DNA from: a virus
Length of the DNA stretch: 64,000 bases
Virus record (IMG/VR): IMGVR_UViG_3300022538_000960
Span: 34,002 to 98,001 of that record
Reading direction: 5' to 3' (one strand)
Program-made: the position numbers and the translations under genes
Shown: positions 16,229 through 27,500 of the stretch, one piece after another
Position numbering within the stretch: the first letter of the stretch is position 1
Layout of the letters: every line of letters begins with the position of its first letter
The notes under the pieces: model-generated
Database searches by the model: none
What the model was told of the DNA's origin: nothing
Seen by the model: the letters and a program-made list of their open reading frames with translations, nothing else

Positions 16229-19200
16229 ATGTACCAAGACTATTTTTACGAGCAAAGAGAGAATCTGGATTATAGGGATCGGCAACTACCCAGTCCTTTG
16301 AAAACTATAGGGGCTGGGGCGTTTTCACTCCTGGCTTTTGTGGTCATCAGGGGGGCGGCGGTTCGTGGGTCTTCTGCTGCGAGCAAAGCCCTGTCTCGCA
16401 ACTTGGCAAGAGTAGTAAGATCAGTTCAAGCCCCGGCATGGGCTAAATCCTATAGGAATTTAAGAGCTGCGGCGATAAGAAGTGGCCGGGCTGAAGCTAG
16501 GGAATTTGGAGTATTGGCTCCCAAGGATATTGGAATAGCCGCCACGGTAAAAGAAATACCCTTAATTCATAGAGCTCGAGCCAAATTTACAACTACCTTT
16601 GCAAAGCAAATTGAATCCAGGCGGCAGTATTATTATAGGGACTTAGGCTTACGCCAGAAAGAACTGTACGCCGCATTAAAGCATGGCCATCACCCAAAAT
16701 CTCTTGATCAAAGACTCAAGGCTTTAAAAACATTCATGAAACCCGATGGGGCATTTTCTGCCCGTTTCATGGCCGCTGCTGGGAAATGGGGCGAACGATA
16801 TGCCAAGATGATCCCTGGGTTTTATGTTGCGGATCAAGCATTGGGTCTATTTTCAAAGGCGCGACCAGAACACCTGAAACCAGCATGGTATAATATACCC
16901 GGACATGTCGCTGGGATGGTCAGATTTGGAATCGAATTTGCTCCAATTGATTTAGCATTTAGTGGTGCTTTGCGGGTGCTTAGATATGGCAGAGCCGTAG
17001 CTGCAAGAAGTGCCCAATTGGGCGTCCGCGAATTCCCACACGTAAGAGAGGGATTTACAAAAGCCGTTGAAACCTTGCACATAAAAGGTGCTCAATGGCA
17101 TGCGTCTATTTCTAAGCATTGGGCTACTCGCAGACGTGGAGCATGGCCTTCGATTCAGGAACTCAAACGTGGCATCAGAGATCGCAAGGCTCCGCATTCA
17201 ATGGATATTATCAGATTGTATTCTGATATCGTAAAAGATGCCAAAGTCCAGAGGAAACCCTATTTCAAAATGGAGCAGCAACTTACTCAGATCCTAGGTG
17301 TTCTTGGTATGAGGAAGGATCCCACACTGCTCCGCGAAATGTCTAGAAATACTGAAATCAAAAAGGCATTTGATGAAGTTCTTGCAAAATTTGAGAGGCG
17401 ACCAAAACAGACATTTATAGAATATGCACTTAAAACTCCGGAGAGGCCGGCGGATTGGGCTCCACGTAGGTTGTCAACTACATCATATATTAAGAGATAT
17501 GCGAAAGAAGCCCAATGGGATCCGGAAACTACAAATAATGCTTTAAAGTTGCTTGGAGGAAAAGAATTATATTATGGCCAAAATATCCTTAGAAAAGGCA
17601 ATTTTTCAATGTTCAATGCTAGCTTTGCGGCTGGCAAGGTAATAGATGTAATGGGGAAATGGAAGGTGCCGTTTATTAGCTGGCATCCTTTCAGACGAAT
17701 GATGGTTGCTGGAATTCCCAGAATAGGAATTCCGGGCAAAGGTCCCGCATTCAGAATTCTTGATGAAAAACAATCTGCATTGATGGCTGAGGCTGCAGCC
17801 AATGCCGATCTAAATGTTACTAGGTCTCCGCAACTCAAAGTCGGGGAATATTTCATGAGGATTGGAGATCATCTTTTTAGGCTTAGCCCTGAGAAACTTA
17901 TCGAAAGAGTTTCCGGACATTGGAGAGTCAGCGTTGATACAATTACTGCTGGAGAAAGAAGACATTTCCAAGGTCTGGTTGAAAGTCAGACTGATTATGA
18001 ACATACTGGTTGGTTGGGACATCTGCGGCAAAAGTTTGAATTAGGCCGATCTCCTCACTTCATAGGAAAGCGACTTAAAGAATATATTATTCAAGATTTT
18101 AATCCCGAGAGCCCCCACGTATTGATGCATGAAAAAGGGAAATATGTTAATATGCTCAGACATCTCCAAGGCGATAAGATCCTCAGTCCTCGAGAACAGA
18201 AGGAATTTATAAATTATTCAAGAGCGGTGGGTCGCCACTTATATGGATCAGAACAAACGGCTTTAGAAGTCTTTCATAATAATCAAGGTCTCAGAGGGAA
18301 AGTCCTTGATATCTTAGGTGGCGTTGATGCAAAGAAGGCTAAGAAGATTTTAAATGATGCAAATATAGATAGGGTAATTGACGATCTATCCTTATTTGAC
18401 TATGCACTACCAGAAACATATTCCCAAAGAACCATTCAACAAGTTCGCCGAGCACTCCACGATGTCCAAAATCTTACAGGCCCTGATCGAGAATTCCTAT
18501 TAAGATCAAGATCAAGTATTCTTGAACAGTCTAGCAATTTGACCGTGGAAGATTATCTGATGGGGCAGTATTTTAAGAAGACATTGGAAAATTACAGCCA
18601 GGCTGGAAAGATCACGGAAGGCGTCTACGATAAAATTTTCAAATCCATTGATGATACGCTCCTGGCCAAAAGGGAAAAATCTAAGGCAAAATCATTATTT
18701 ACTAGTATGAAAATTAATAGGCCTATGTCCGATTATCTGAATGTATATAGTGATCAGGAAGTAATCAATAGTTTGGATACTGTCGGGCATCTTAGGGATA
18801 TTATTACCCCAAATGAAAGTTTGCTTAGGGAAGTATTTAAATTGGATTATAAGTCTCTTCGGGAATCTATGAAAATAAATAGATTCATGAAGGACACTCT
18901 TGTTCCCCTTGAGATCCAAGGATTTTTGGGACCCATAGATGAGATATGGAGGGTTCAAGGTCATGGAGCTCCAGCTGCTCCAAAGGATCTTTTTGGCGCC
19001 GCCCCAGGATTTGGGGACATGCTTAAAAGCGATTTTAAAAAATTCTTTAGGATTTCTGATTCCGCAACCCAAATAAATTACGAGCCATATGTTACCAAGC
19101 AAAGCATGCTCCTTCATAGATGGGCAATTAGGCCATTCAATATGACATTAGGATGGATTGGTCTGGATTTACATTATAGATCAAACGCTGAATTTATGAA

Positions 19201-22200
19201 AAAATTCTTATGGAAACGCGCTTTGGCTATTCCCGCTGCCATTTATGGTTACCGCGCCCTCGATACCTTCCTGACGGTAAATCCACTCTTAGACCACACC
19301 ATGTTTGATGATGGTTTGACATCCGCTGGGGCGCAGGCAATCGGGAAAGCCAATCTTGCTAGGGCCGAAGTGTTTGACACATTGGGAATAACAGACTTTG
19401 CTCAACATATGGAAGGTCTTATGCCTGGCTCTATGGAATCCCCAGCCGCAAAACTATTTAGGGGTGCCGTCCTTCCACTCTTAGGAAGAAGATTTGGTGG
19501 GGGACCGGGACTTATGATTGGACTAGGAGCCGCGGCTGCAACAGGATTTGGACTCCCAGATCTTACGAGATCTGCGGATGAACTTCGAGATGTTTATTCT
19601 GGACGAAAGCTTTTACCTGTCAGGTCTGGCAGATTTTGGGAGACCTCAAAATTGTCGTATTTTGGAGGAAGAATATCATCATTTCAACCAAGTTGGTATA
19701 CGAAAATTGTAAGTCAATATAAATACACGGATGCTGCCTTGGGGACTAAATTAGAATCGCTATTATATACTGGTCCTTTGGGTGCAATAACCGATTCGTA
19801 CCACTACGAGCGTGTTCGGTACCACGATAGACCTTATCCCACGACGGCTCCATTGTTTAGCGACATTCCAATAATCGGATCCGTAGCAGATATGACGATT
19901 GGAAGACTCTTAAAACCCCAGACTATGATGCATGAAGATGAATTAGCTGCTGCCCAGATGGGATTTGATGTGGAGACGAAGAACCGGATTCTGCCGGGAT
20001 ATAATAAGAATACAATGCCACCCCTACATGAAGCCCGCCCAGGCTATTTTGCTCCTAGGCATACTGTCCCATCTGTGAGTATGAAGGGAATGTTGGGAGA
20101 GTCATTCTATAGACTTACTGAAGCGGCTGGACTTCGGGGATTTATGACACAAGCAATATTAGGTCGAGAGGGCATCGGTCAATATGCGCCAATATATGAT
20201 GATGCATCTGCAATCACCAGTTTCGGCCGACAATTTTGGGACCTTCAGGCTGGGGGTGGGCTGGCATCGGAAGCCTGGAGAAGATTGTATCCAAGAGAAA
20301 GATTTAAAAATTTGGTAAATCCAATTCGTAATTTGGCTCCGACGTGGTTGCCGGAAGATTTCAAATTCGGAGATCCGTATACAAAAATCAAAGGGGGTTT
20401 GATATTATTACCATCCCGAGCTCATGAGAAACTTTACAAAGTGCGTCATAATTTCCCAGTTGACCTAGAATATTTCGGATACGAACCAGGAGAAGCTGCT
20501 GGGAGGATGCTGAAGCTGATTAGACCAGAGAGAGAAGAGGAATATCATTACTCGTTCATTAAAGAGTTGGTTCAAAAACAATTACTGATGAATAGACAAT
20601 TGCTGAGCAAGGATGTTTTTCAATTTGATCCTTGGAATAAATTGGAGGGAACTGTTGATGCTATAATAATGAATCAATCAGGGAACCCAGAATTGATGCA
20701 GATAAAGGCGACCACTTCTGAAAAGCTTGGATTTATGCAGCAACCGAAGCCCGCGCACGTTGCTCAACTTAATTTTGCCATGAGACAGATGAAACGGAGA
20801 CATGGACAAATACTCTATGTCGCCTCGGATAATCCAGAACTAACTAAATCCTTCTATGTGGAATACAGCTCCGAACGATTTCATAATGACATGGCAAGAA
20901 TGAATGAAGCCCGAGAATTAGCATCGGATATGCTACTCAAGGGAATTGGTCAGGTTGGAGAATCCTATTCTTATCCAGATAGATTGCAGGTGTTGGCAAA
21001 TTCGGCTCCGTGGAGTCCAGAATATAAGAAGGTTTTGAAGCAATGTAAGATGTTAGATAAATTTGGATTGTTGGATGAAGAAGATCGGGTTAAAGTAAAT
21101 GAATCGCGCAGGCAGCACGACGCAATTATGCGGAAGTTTGATTTTTATCCTCATCGATTTAGTCATGGAAAATGGCTTACGCCTGATCCAATTTATAATT
21201 TGATGTCTCAGAATGTGAATATCAAGGCAGCGGCAGAATATAATGTTGTCGAAAGATTAATGGGAGCGGCATATGAACGACTATTAGAATTTGACATCCC
21301 AGTGGTGCACTCAAAACTGCTACCATATTACACAAGTGAACAAATGTATGAGAGACAGATCGGAGGCAGTTTCAGTGGAAACTGGTCTAGACCCATCCAT
21401 GATTATATAAGACCATGGTGGCATAGCTTCTTATTATCTTCTGGTCCTGCAGAAGCTGCGGCAAAACTTGGATTCGCAGGTGCGCTGTTTGCTGGTCCCC
21501 CCGGCGCCGCCATTGGTGTGAGTGCTGGACTATTATATGGCGGAGGGAGAGCTGTTGCCGGTCGAGGAACTTGGGTCCCAGGAGAAGTTAAGAGAATTCG
21601 GGAAATTGATGAATATTTTGATGCCTTGGAATATATAAAGAATAATCAATTGTATGAACAAACCGGGGATCCGGAATATCTTAAGCGCTCAAGGGAGACA
21701 ATCTATGGGATTACTCCTATGAGCACCCCAGCTGAATTTTATAGAGCAGTGCCGTACATGGAAAGACCATTTTTCTGGTCGTTCGCCTCTATTCAGGACA
21801 AGGCTCAGCAAAATAGAATTAAACAAAGAGTTTCACCGACTATGAGGACGCTTTTGGAACATTATTGGTCTGGAGATAAGAAATTTACGAATCCCATGAT
21901 AGAGGACTATAATCCAAAATTCCGAATGCCAGCAGAAGATTGGATGGGGTGGAGAGAAGATATTCCTCTGGAAGATATTCAGCTCAAGACCGTTAAGAAT
22001 GAAGGACTTGATAATTTTGACTTTGGATTGGGATGGAAACCACAGGAATTAAGAATGCATAATTCCCCATATGCAATCAAGCCGATAGATATTTCTAGTC
22101 CTTCTGGAGTTCCATATGGTCAGGAAGATTTGGATGCTGGCGACATAAAGAATTTTATTCGAAATGTTTTACAAAGGTATGGCGTAATGAATTCGAATGT

Positions 22201-22255
22201 AACCGTTACAAAATCTCAGGGCAAAGGTGCCCACATATCTTTAAATATTACATAA
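16229..22255 (+). CDS. Giant tape-measure-position protein with PD-(D/E)XK-like domain
   Basis: 2008 residues from ATG 16229. An upstream in-frame TTG/ATG (16196/16199) would translate through the terminator hairpin and give a low-complexity MIPPPFSLIL start. Hydrophobic Gly/Ala stretches occur near residues 20-45, 995-1015, 1090-1108 and 1734-1777, as in tape-measure and ejection proteins that form a membrane channel; the rest is basic and mostly helical. Residues ~1420-1540 look like a RecB/Mrr-type nuclease: LEGTVDAIIM (D1477), LMQIKATTSEK (Q1491-x-K1493) and HVAQLNFAMRQ, the usual order D, (D/E/Q)xK, Q-helix. A glutamine replaces the usual acidic residue, which is tolerated in Mrr-like families. 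It follows the tail chaperones, so it probably sets tail length and enters the cell with DNA. The nuclease call needs a profile search. Confidence 0.65.
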   Translation: MYQDYFYEQRENLDYRDRQLPSPLKTIGAGAFSLLAFVVIRGAAVRGSSAASKALSRNLARVVRSVQAPAWAKSYRNLRAAAIRSGRAEAREFGVLAPKDIGIAATVKEIPLIHRARAKFTTTFAKQIESRRQYYYRDLGLRQKELYAALKHGHHPKSLDQRLKALKTFMKPDGAFSARFMAAAGKWGERYAKMIPGFYVADQALGLFSKARPEHLKPAWYNIPGHVAGMVRFGIEFAPIDLAFSGALRVLRYGRAVAARSAQLGVREFPHVREGFTKAVETLHIKGAQWHASISKHWATRRRGAWPSIQELKRGIRDRKAPHSMDIIRLYSDIVKDAKVQRKPYFKMEQQLTQILGVLGMRKDPTLLREMSRNTEIKKAFDEVLAKFERRPKQTFIEYALKTPERPADWAPRRLSTTSYIKRYAKEAQWDPETTNNALKLLGGKELYYGQNILRKGNFSMFNASFAAGKVIDVMGKWKVPFISWHPFRRMMVAGIPRIGIPGKGPAFRILDEKQSALMAEAAANADLNVTRSPQLKVGEYFMRIGDHLFRLSPEKLIERVSGHWRVSVDTITAGERRHFQGLVESQTDYEHTGWLGHLRQKFELGRSPHFIGKRLKEYIIQDFNPESPHVLMHEKGKYVNMLRHLQGDKILSPREQKEFINYSRAVGRHLYGSEQTALEVFHNNQGLRGKVLDILGGVDAKKAKKILNDANIDRVIDDLSLFDYALPETYSQRTIQQVRRALHDVQNLTGPDREFLLRSRSSILEQSSNLTVEDYLMGQYFKKTLENYSQAGKITEGVYDKIFKSIDDTLLAKREKSKAKSLFTSMKINRPMSDYLNVYSDQEVINSLDTVGHLRDIITPNESLLREVFKLDYKSLRESMKINRFMKDTLVPLEIQGFLGPIDEIWRVQGHGAPAAPKDLFGAAPGFGDMLKSDFKKFFRISDSATQINYEPYVTKQSMLLHRWAIRPFNMTLGWIGLDLHYRSNAEFMKKFLWKRALAIPAAIYGYRALDTFLTVNPLLDHTMFDDGLTSAGAQAIGKANLARAEVFDTLGITDFAQHMEGLMPGSMESPAAKLFRGAVLPLLGRRFGGGPGLMIGLGAAAATGFGLPDLTRSADELRDVYSGRKLLPVRSGRFWETSKLSYFGGRISSFQPSWYTKIVSQYKYTDAALGTKLESLLYTGPLGAITDSYHYERVRYHDRPYPTTAPLFSDIPIIGSVADMTIGRLLKPQTMMHEDELAAAQMGFDVETKNRILPGYNKNTMPPLHEARPGYFAPRHTVPSVSMKGMLGESFYRLTEAAGLRGFMTQAILGREGIGQYAPIYDDASAITSFGRQFWDLQAGGGLASEAWRRLYPRERFKNLVNPIRNLAPTWLPEDFKFGDPYTKIKGGLILLPSRAHEKLYKVRHNFPVDLEYFGYEPGEAAGRMLKLIRPEREEEYHYSFIKELVQKQLLMNRQLLSKDVFQFDPWNKLEGTVDAIIMNQSGNPELMQIKATTSEKLGFMQQPKPAHVAQLNFAMRQMKRRHGQILYVASDNPELTKSFYVEYSSERFHNDMARMNEARELASDMLLKGIGQVGESYSYPDRLQVLANSAPWSPEYKKVLKQCKMLDKFGLLDEEDRVKVNESRRQHDAIMRKFDFYPHRFSHGKWLTPDPIYNLMSQNVNIKAAAEYNVVERLMGAAYERLLEFDIPVVHSKLLPYYTSEQMYERQIGGSFSGNWSRPIHDYIRPWWHSFLLSSGPAEAAAKLGFAGALFAGPPGAAIGVSAGLLYGGGRAVAGRGTWVPGEVKRIREIDEYFDALEYIKNNQLYEQTGDPEYLKRSRETIYGITPMSTPAEFYRAVPYMERPFFWSFASIQDKAQQNRIKQRVSPTMRTLLEHYWSGDKKFTNPMIEDYNPKFRMPAEDWMGWREDIPLEDIQLKTVKNEGLDNFDFGLGWKPQELRMHNSPYAIKPIDISSPSGVPYGQEDLDAGDIKNFIRNVLQRYGVMNSNVTVTKSQGKGAHISLNIT

Positions 22256-22264
22256 GGAAAAACT

Positions 22265-24523
22265 ATGAAAATTTCTGCGATAAACCTGACCGTTAATTCC
22301 ATCAAGGTTTTGGAGAGAAGGTATCTTAAGAAGGACAAAAACGGAAAGGTCGACGAAACCCCAGAAGAGCTCTTCTGGAGGGTGGCTGAGGTTATATCTT
22401 CTGCGGATAAGGATTATGGAGCTACCGAATCTGAGATAAAGAAGGCCAAAGAAGAATTCTATGAGATGATGGCAAAGTTGGAATTTATGCCCAACTCCCC
22501 CACCCTGATGAATGCGGGTAGACCTCTGGGCCAGCTCTCCGCCTGCTTTGTCATACCGATCGAAGATACCATGGAATCCATCTTCACTGCGGTGAAGGAT
22601 ACTGCCCTGATTCACAAAAGCGGAGGCGGAACCGGATTTTCATTCTCAAGATTAAGACCCAAAAATTCGCCTGTGGCATCCACCAGCGGGGTGGCTTCGG
22701 GTCCCATATCTTTCATGAAAGTTATCAATGCCGCAACTGAAGCGGTCAAGCAGGGAGGGACGCGACGTGGAGCTAACATGGCAATATTGAGGGTGGATCA
22801 TCCGGACATTCTGGAGTTTATCTGTTCCAAGGACGATCTGAAAGAACTTACCAATTTCAATATCTCTGTGGCTGTCACCGATGCCTTCACGAAGGCGATG
22901 GAAAAGGATAAGTACTACGATTTGATCGATCCCCGCACCGGAAAAGAATACAATTTGAACGATAAACCAGTTCGGTATAGGGCCAAAGAGATCTTCGACT
23001 TGATCGTGGAACATGCCTGGAGAACCGGTGAACCAGGGATGATGTTTCTGGATAAGATGAATCAGGGCAATCCCATTACCAAAGTTGGATTATATGAATC
23101 CACCAACCCCTGCGGAGAGCAGCCCCTTTTGCCTTACGAAAGCTGTAACTTAGGATCCATCAATCTCTCCAAGATGCTTAAAGTCAGTGGTCAGTCGTCA
23201 GTGGTCAGTGATCAGACCCCACCCACCACTGTTATGGAGGTGGATTGGGACAAATTGGAAACCACGGTCAAAAAGGCGGTTCATTTTCTGGATAATGTGA
23301 TAGACGCCAACAATCATCCGCTTTCAGAAATTAAAAAGAACACCGAAGCCAATCGGAAAATCGGCTTGGGGGTGATGGGTTGGGCAGATATGTTGGTTCA
23401 GTTAAGGATTCCATATAATTCCACTGAGGCGGTGAAGTTAGCTGATAAGGTGATGGGATTTATCAAAGAAAAATCTCACCAGACTTCGTCTGAATTAGGA
23501 AAAGAAAGGGGCAACTTCCCCAATTGGGAGAAAAGCGTCTATTACGAGAAAAAAATCCCCATGCGCAATTCCACCGTTACCACCATTGCGCCGGCAGGAA
23601 CCATCAGCATCATCGCTGGTTGTTCCTCCGGGATTGAGCCGCTTTTTGCCATCTCCTACATCCGCACGGTGATGGACAACACCAAACTGGTGGAGGTAAA
23701 TCCCTTCTTTGAAGAAGAGGCGAAAAAGAGAGGTTTTGACACCAAGGATTTGATGAAGAAAATTGCCCAGAAGGGATCGATTCAGGATCCCGATTTCATC
23801 GGGATTCCCGAGGACGTCAAAAAGGTATTTGTGGTTTCTCATGACATAGCACCGGAATGGCACGTGCGAATGCAGGCCGCTTTCCAGAAGTATACGGACA
23901 ATGCAGTTTCCAAGACTATAAACCTCCCCAACCAAGCCACGGTGGGGGACGTGGAGACTGCTTATAGATTAGCATACCAATTGGGTTGTAAGGGGGTGAC
24001 CATCTATCGGGATGGATCCAGAGAGGCACAAGTGTTATCCACCAAAAAGGAAAAAGAAAAAGAGCAGGAGAAAATCGCTCCCATGGAGAGACCGGCTTGC
24101 CTTTCCGGCATAACTGACAAGATTAAAACCGGATACGGGAATCTTTATGTGACCATCAACAGCTTAAATGGAAAGCCTTTTGAGGTTTTTGCCCAGATAG
24201 GAAAATCCGGATATTCCACCATGGCCGACACCGAAGCCATCTGCAGGTTGATCTCCCTGGCGCTTCGGAGCGGGATAAGTGTGGAAAAGACCATCGAGCA
24301 ACTGATTGGAATTGGCGGCGCATCTCCCATCTATCAGGAGGGCGGACTGGTCATGTCCATCCCGGATGCCATTGCCAAAGTTTTGAATAAGCATTTTGGT
24401 AATGGCCAAAATGCCAATCACGATATAGATCTTACTATGGAATTCTGTCCCGACTGTGGAGCTAAATTGAATCGTGATTCTGGGTGTATTGTCTGCACTC
24501 AATGTGGATTTTCAAAATGTTAA
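22265..24523 (+). CDS. nrdJ: Class II (adenosylcobalamin-dependent) ribonucleotide reductase
   Basis: 752 residues, ATG behind AAGGAA. It converts ribonucleotides to deoxyribonucleotides using vitamin B12 radical chemistry. Family hallmarks are all present: NSPTLMNAGRPLGQLSACFV, KSGGGTGFSFSRLRP, GGTRRGANMA, the catalytic NPCGEQPLLPYESCNLGSIN, GLGVMGWADML, the phosphate loop APAGTISIIAGCSSGIEPLF, and a C-terminal Cys pair region (FCPDCGAKLN, GCIVCTQCGFSKC) that recycles the active site. It is intact, looks more GC-rich and differs in codon choice from its neighbours, so recent acquisition from a bacterium is likely. It sits between two giant virion genes, an odd place for a metabolic gene. Residues ~309-320 are encoded by a heptamer repeat insertion. 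Confidence 0.95.
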   Translation: MKISAINLTVNSIKVLERRYLKKDKNGKVDETPEELFWRVAEVISSADKDYGATESEIKKAKEEFYEMMAKLEFMPNSPTLMNAGRPLGQLSACFVIPIEDTMESIFTAVKDTALIHKSGGGTGFSFSRLRPKNSPVASTSGVASGPISFMKVINAATEAVKQGGTRRGANMAILRVDHPDILEFICSKDDLKELTNFNISVAVTDAFTKAMEKDKYYDLIDPRTGKEYNLNDKPVRYRAKEIFDLIVEHAWRTGEPGMMFLDKMNQGNPITKVGLYESTNPCGEQPLLPYESCNLGSINLSKMLKVSGQSSVVSDQTPPTTVMEVDWDKLETTVKKAVHFLDNVIDANNHPLSEIKKNTEANRKIGLGVMGWADMLVQLRIPYNSTEAVKLADKVMGFIKEKSHQTSSELGKERGNFPNWEKSVYYEKKIPMRNSTVTTIAPAGTISIIAGCSSGIEPLFAISYIRTVMDNTKLVEVNPFFEEEAKKRGFDTKDLMKKIAQKGSIQDPDFIGIPEDVKKVFVVSHDIAPEWHVRMQAAFQKYTDNAVSKTINLPNQATVGDVETAYRLAYQLGCKGVTIYRDGSREAQVLSTKKEKEKEQEKIAPMERPACLSGITDKIKTGYGNLYVTINSLNGKPFEVFAQIGKSGYSTMADTEAICRLISLALRSGISVEKTIEQLIGIGGASPIYQEGGLVMSIPDAIAKVLNKHFGNGQNANHDIDLTMEFCPDCGAKLNRDSGCIVCTQCGFSKC
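23183..23217 (+). repeat. Five imperfect 7-bp tandem repeats inside nrdJ
   Basis: GTCAGTG, GTCAGTC, GTCAGTG, GTCAGTG, ATCAGAC run in tandem in frame, encoding VSGQSSVVSDQ between the catalytic region and the next conserved block. Heptamer arrays of this type are known as dispersed short tandem repeats in some bacterial genomes, which supports a cellular origin of the gene. Confidence 0.85.
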
Positions 24524-24535
24524 TGGGTGATTCTA

Positions 24536-27500
24536 ATGCCAATTATTTATGATCCGGAAGAAGATCAGTTTGTAGATCGGCACGGATATTTATTTCCAAC
24601 TGTCCTATTAGGTGGCGGGTTCCTGGCTTGGAAAAAATATTATGGATCTCCACAGCTTGGAAGGAAATTTTCGCCCCGAGCATTTGTAGGATTTGTTAAA
24701 GATTTAGACCCTCAAGATTATCTAAGGAAATATCTTACAAGACCAGACAAGCCAGAACTCCCTCTCCAACGTAGGTTGGTAGAAACTGCGGTAGAATATG
24801 AAAAAAGCAAATCAGTAATAGAATTTCTCACCGATGCCGATATGAAAACTATTCACTCAATCGGCTCAGCTCTTCCGACTCCGATGAAAGCGGAAGAGAT
24901 AGAATTCAAGCGGCAGGTAATTAGACAATTTAATCCGGTAACTTATGACTTGGTAAGATCCAATGTGGAAAAAACCCAGGAGGTATTCAACGAGTTGCTT
25001 GAAAATGTTGAAGAATCTAAACATTTACAAAGTGTTCTTAAACAACAGCTTGAACGATATAGATTTAAAAAATCTCGCCTATTGATATATTCGAAATTTT
25101 CTGAAATTATCAGTCCGGAAATGCTGAAGAGCGAAGCTGGACATCCTGTTTTGATGAGACAGCTATGGGATATGCAGAAGAAACAAGTTCAGGAAGCTAG
25201 GAGATTGGCGCAGATATTACAAAATGAAACTCCGGAAACTATAGTAAACTTAAAGATTCCAAAAGTTTTGGAGCGCATTGATCCAACCACTATCATAGAC
25301 GAGAGACGAGCGAGACTCCAACCCGCAGGGAAAACGATTAGTGATACGGGCATCAAGTTATCTTATACAAATTATAAATCATTTCTTCAGGAACTCCGAA
25401 GAGCGAGGGTCGATTCCAAAGCTGTGGCTGCAATCGAATCTATAGACCCATTACTAAGGCAGCATCTAAATGAACTTGCCCATACAAAACCTCGAATTAC
25501 GTATGCCCTTCGCGATAATGCATTCAACTTACAGGCCGTGATTAAATTATCTATTCAAACTAAAGAGGAAGGCAAAAGGGAGATCATTAATCTGAAAATT
25601 CCTCTTGCTCGTGGTGGGAGATTAAGAATCAATGGGACCGGGTACATCCCTCAGAGATACCGAGGCATTAAGCCGCTTATCCCAGAAATAGAACGAATTG
25701 AATCTGATATCTACGAGTCGGTGATTCGTAATTTGAATAAGAGATTCAAAAGTGAAGTTTGGCATAAAGTTATGGATGGAGATGCCCGTGGAGGTGAACG
25801 ATCCATTAATGCATTGATTAAGGAACCGATTGATGAAAGATTAATCATCGAATCGGGGCGCCCAGTCCATGATTTCATTGAGCAGAATATAATCCAGGAT
25901 GCTAGACTCGGCTATCTGTCGCCTACACGTGGATTCAGAACTGAAGATGAGCGGCGTGTGGTGCTTGATCGATTCAAAAAAATGCAAAAACTTAAATTAC
26001 TTCTATTGGAGGGTGGAGGAAAGTTAAAATTACCAAATAGATATGCATTTATAGATTTTGAAACATTCGGAACAAAAACGAATTACCTGCCGCATCAAGT
26101 GACCGTAGGTATAATTGAAAATGGCGCAGTCGTTGATTGGTATACAGGAAAAATCGATCCTCGAAGCATTAATACCAACTATGCTTTTCCGGAAGTTGAT
26201 TTGAAGTTGTCATTCAAGGGAAAAACGAGAGAACAAGTTATGAAGGAATTCGATGAAATTGGACAACCTATTAGTAAGATTCGGAGAGATTTGGAAGAAT
26301 TCCTGCGGAAAAATGCCAAAGGAGGAAAGCTTCCAGTTGCTGCTTGGAGTGCTGGATTCGATGTGGATCGGGTAATGGGGCAGCAATTCTTGGGGGCCAA
26401 AGCATATTTGGGAGAAACTTGGGATCCGATGGATCTCCAAAAAGCTATTGATCCAGATGTTCAAGCTTCAGTTTCTCTTAGATCCGTTGGGCGATCTCGT
26501 AAAATCTTTGTGCCAACTTCTTCGAAAAAAGATTTGATTCTTAATAAAAAAGTTATTGAATTATTTAAAAAGAATCGCAATTTAATGTCTATCTTGAAGG
26601 ACAAAGATCCTGGATTTCATGGTAAGTTAATGAAGGCAGTTTCCGAAAAACAAATAAGGGATCTGGTAATGCACGAGGCATCAATTGATGTACTTGTAGC
26701 AAATAAGGTCTTTCAGGATATTGCGAAAGATATTAATTTGCATTCATCTGTAGTGATGCGTGATTTGAATGCAATGTTATTGTCTTATCATAGAGCCCTG
26801 ACCCGCTCAATAAATCCAATAGGTATCAATCACTGGACAACCAGAGCACTGGGATCTAATTTCCCCTCACTTTCTCCAGCTCAAATTTTGCAAGGTAAAT
26901 TTACAAAATTTGATATCAGAGATTTAGCTCCCCTTACTAGGTTAGGCTTAGATCCAACACGGCCATTTTATCAACAATGGGTTTCAGCGCACTTAATTAC
27001 CAAAGATGTTCCCGACTTGATTACGAAAACGTATAAGAAGATTGCTGATAAGCATGGCGAGCTCTTTAAATCGATAGATACATTAACAATTTTTAATCCA
27101 TTAACTGCAGAAAGTGCAGGCCTAATAGATTTTCAGGCTGCGGATGAAATGGCAATTAAAATGGGGACAAAAGAGATTAGAATTCCGCATACGGGCAAAT
27201 TGAAGCTCATACCCGAACTCAGAGAATATTTTGAACAAATAAAATCAACAAGGAGTCCGAGAGAGCGTGAAATAGTTTTATCTAAATTAAGACAGAAAAT
27301 GGCGAAGTCATATCAAAAGGGATCTCATTTCCAGGAATGGTTGCCTGGGTATACCTTACTTGGAGAAGCAGAAGGATTTACATTTAATACCTCGACTCCA
27401 TTGATGTCAACAATCGAGAACATTGAATACAATAATGAGAACAAGGAAATAGCCATTCGTCTCCAGACGGCGAGCCGTCCTGAAAAGTATGGGCATCCAA

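Noticed and set aside
23495-23935. Reverse-strand frame of 146 codons inside nrdJ
   Set aside because: It lies fully opposite a well-conserved reductase gene; its open length follows from the codon composition of that gene.
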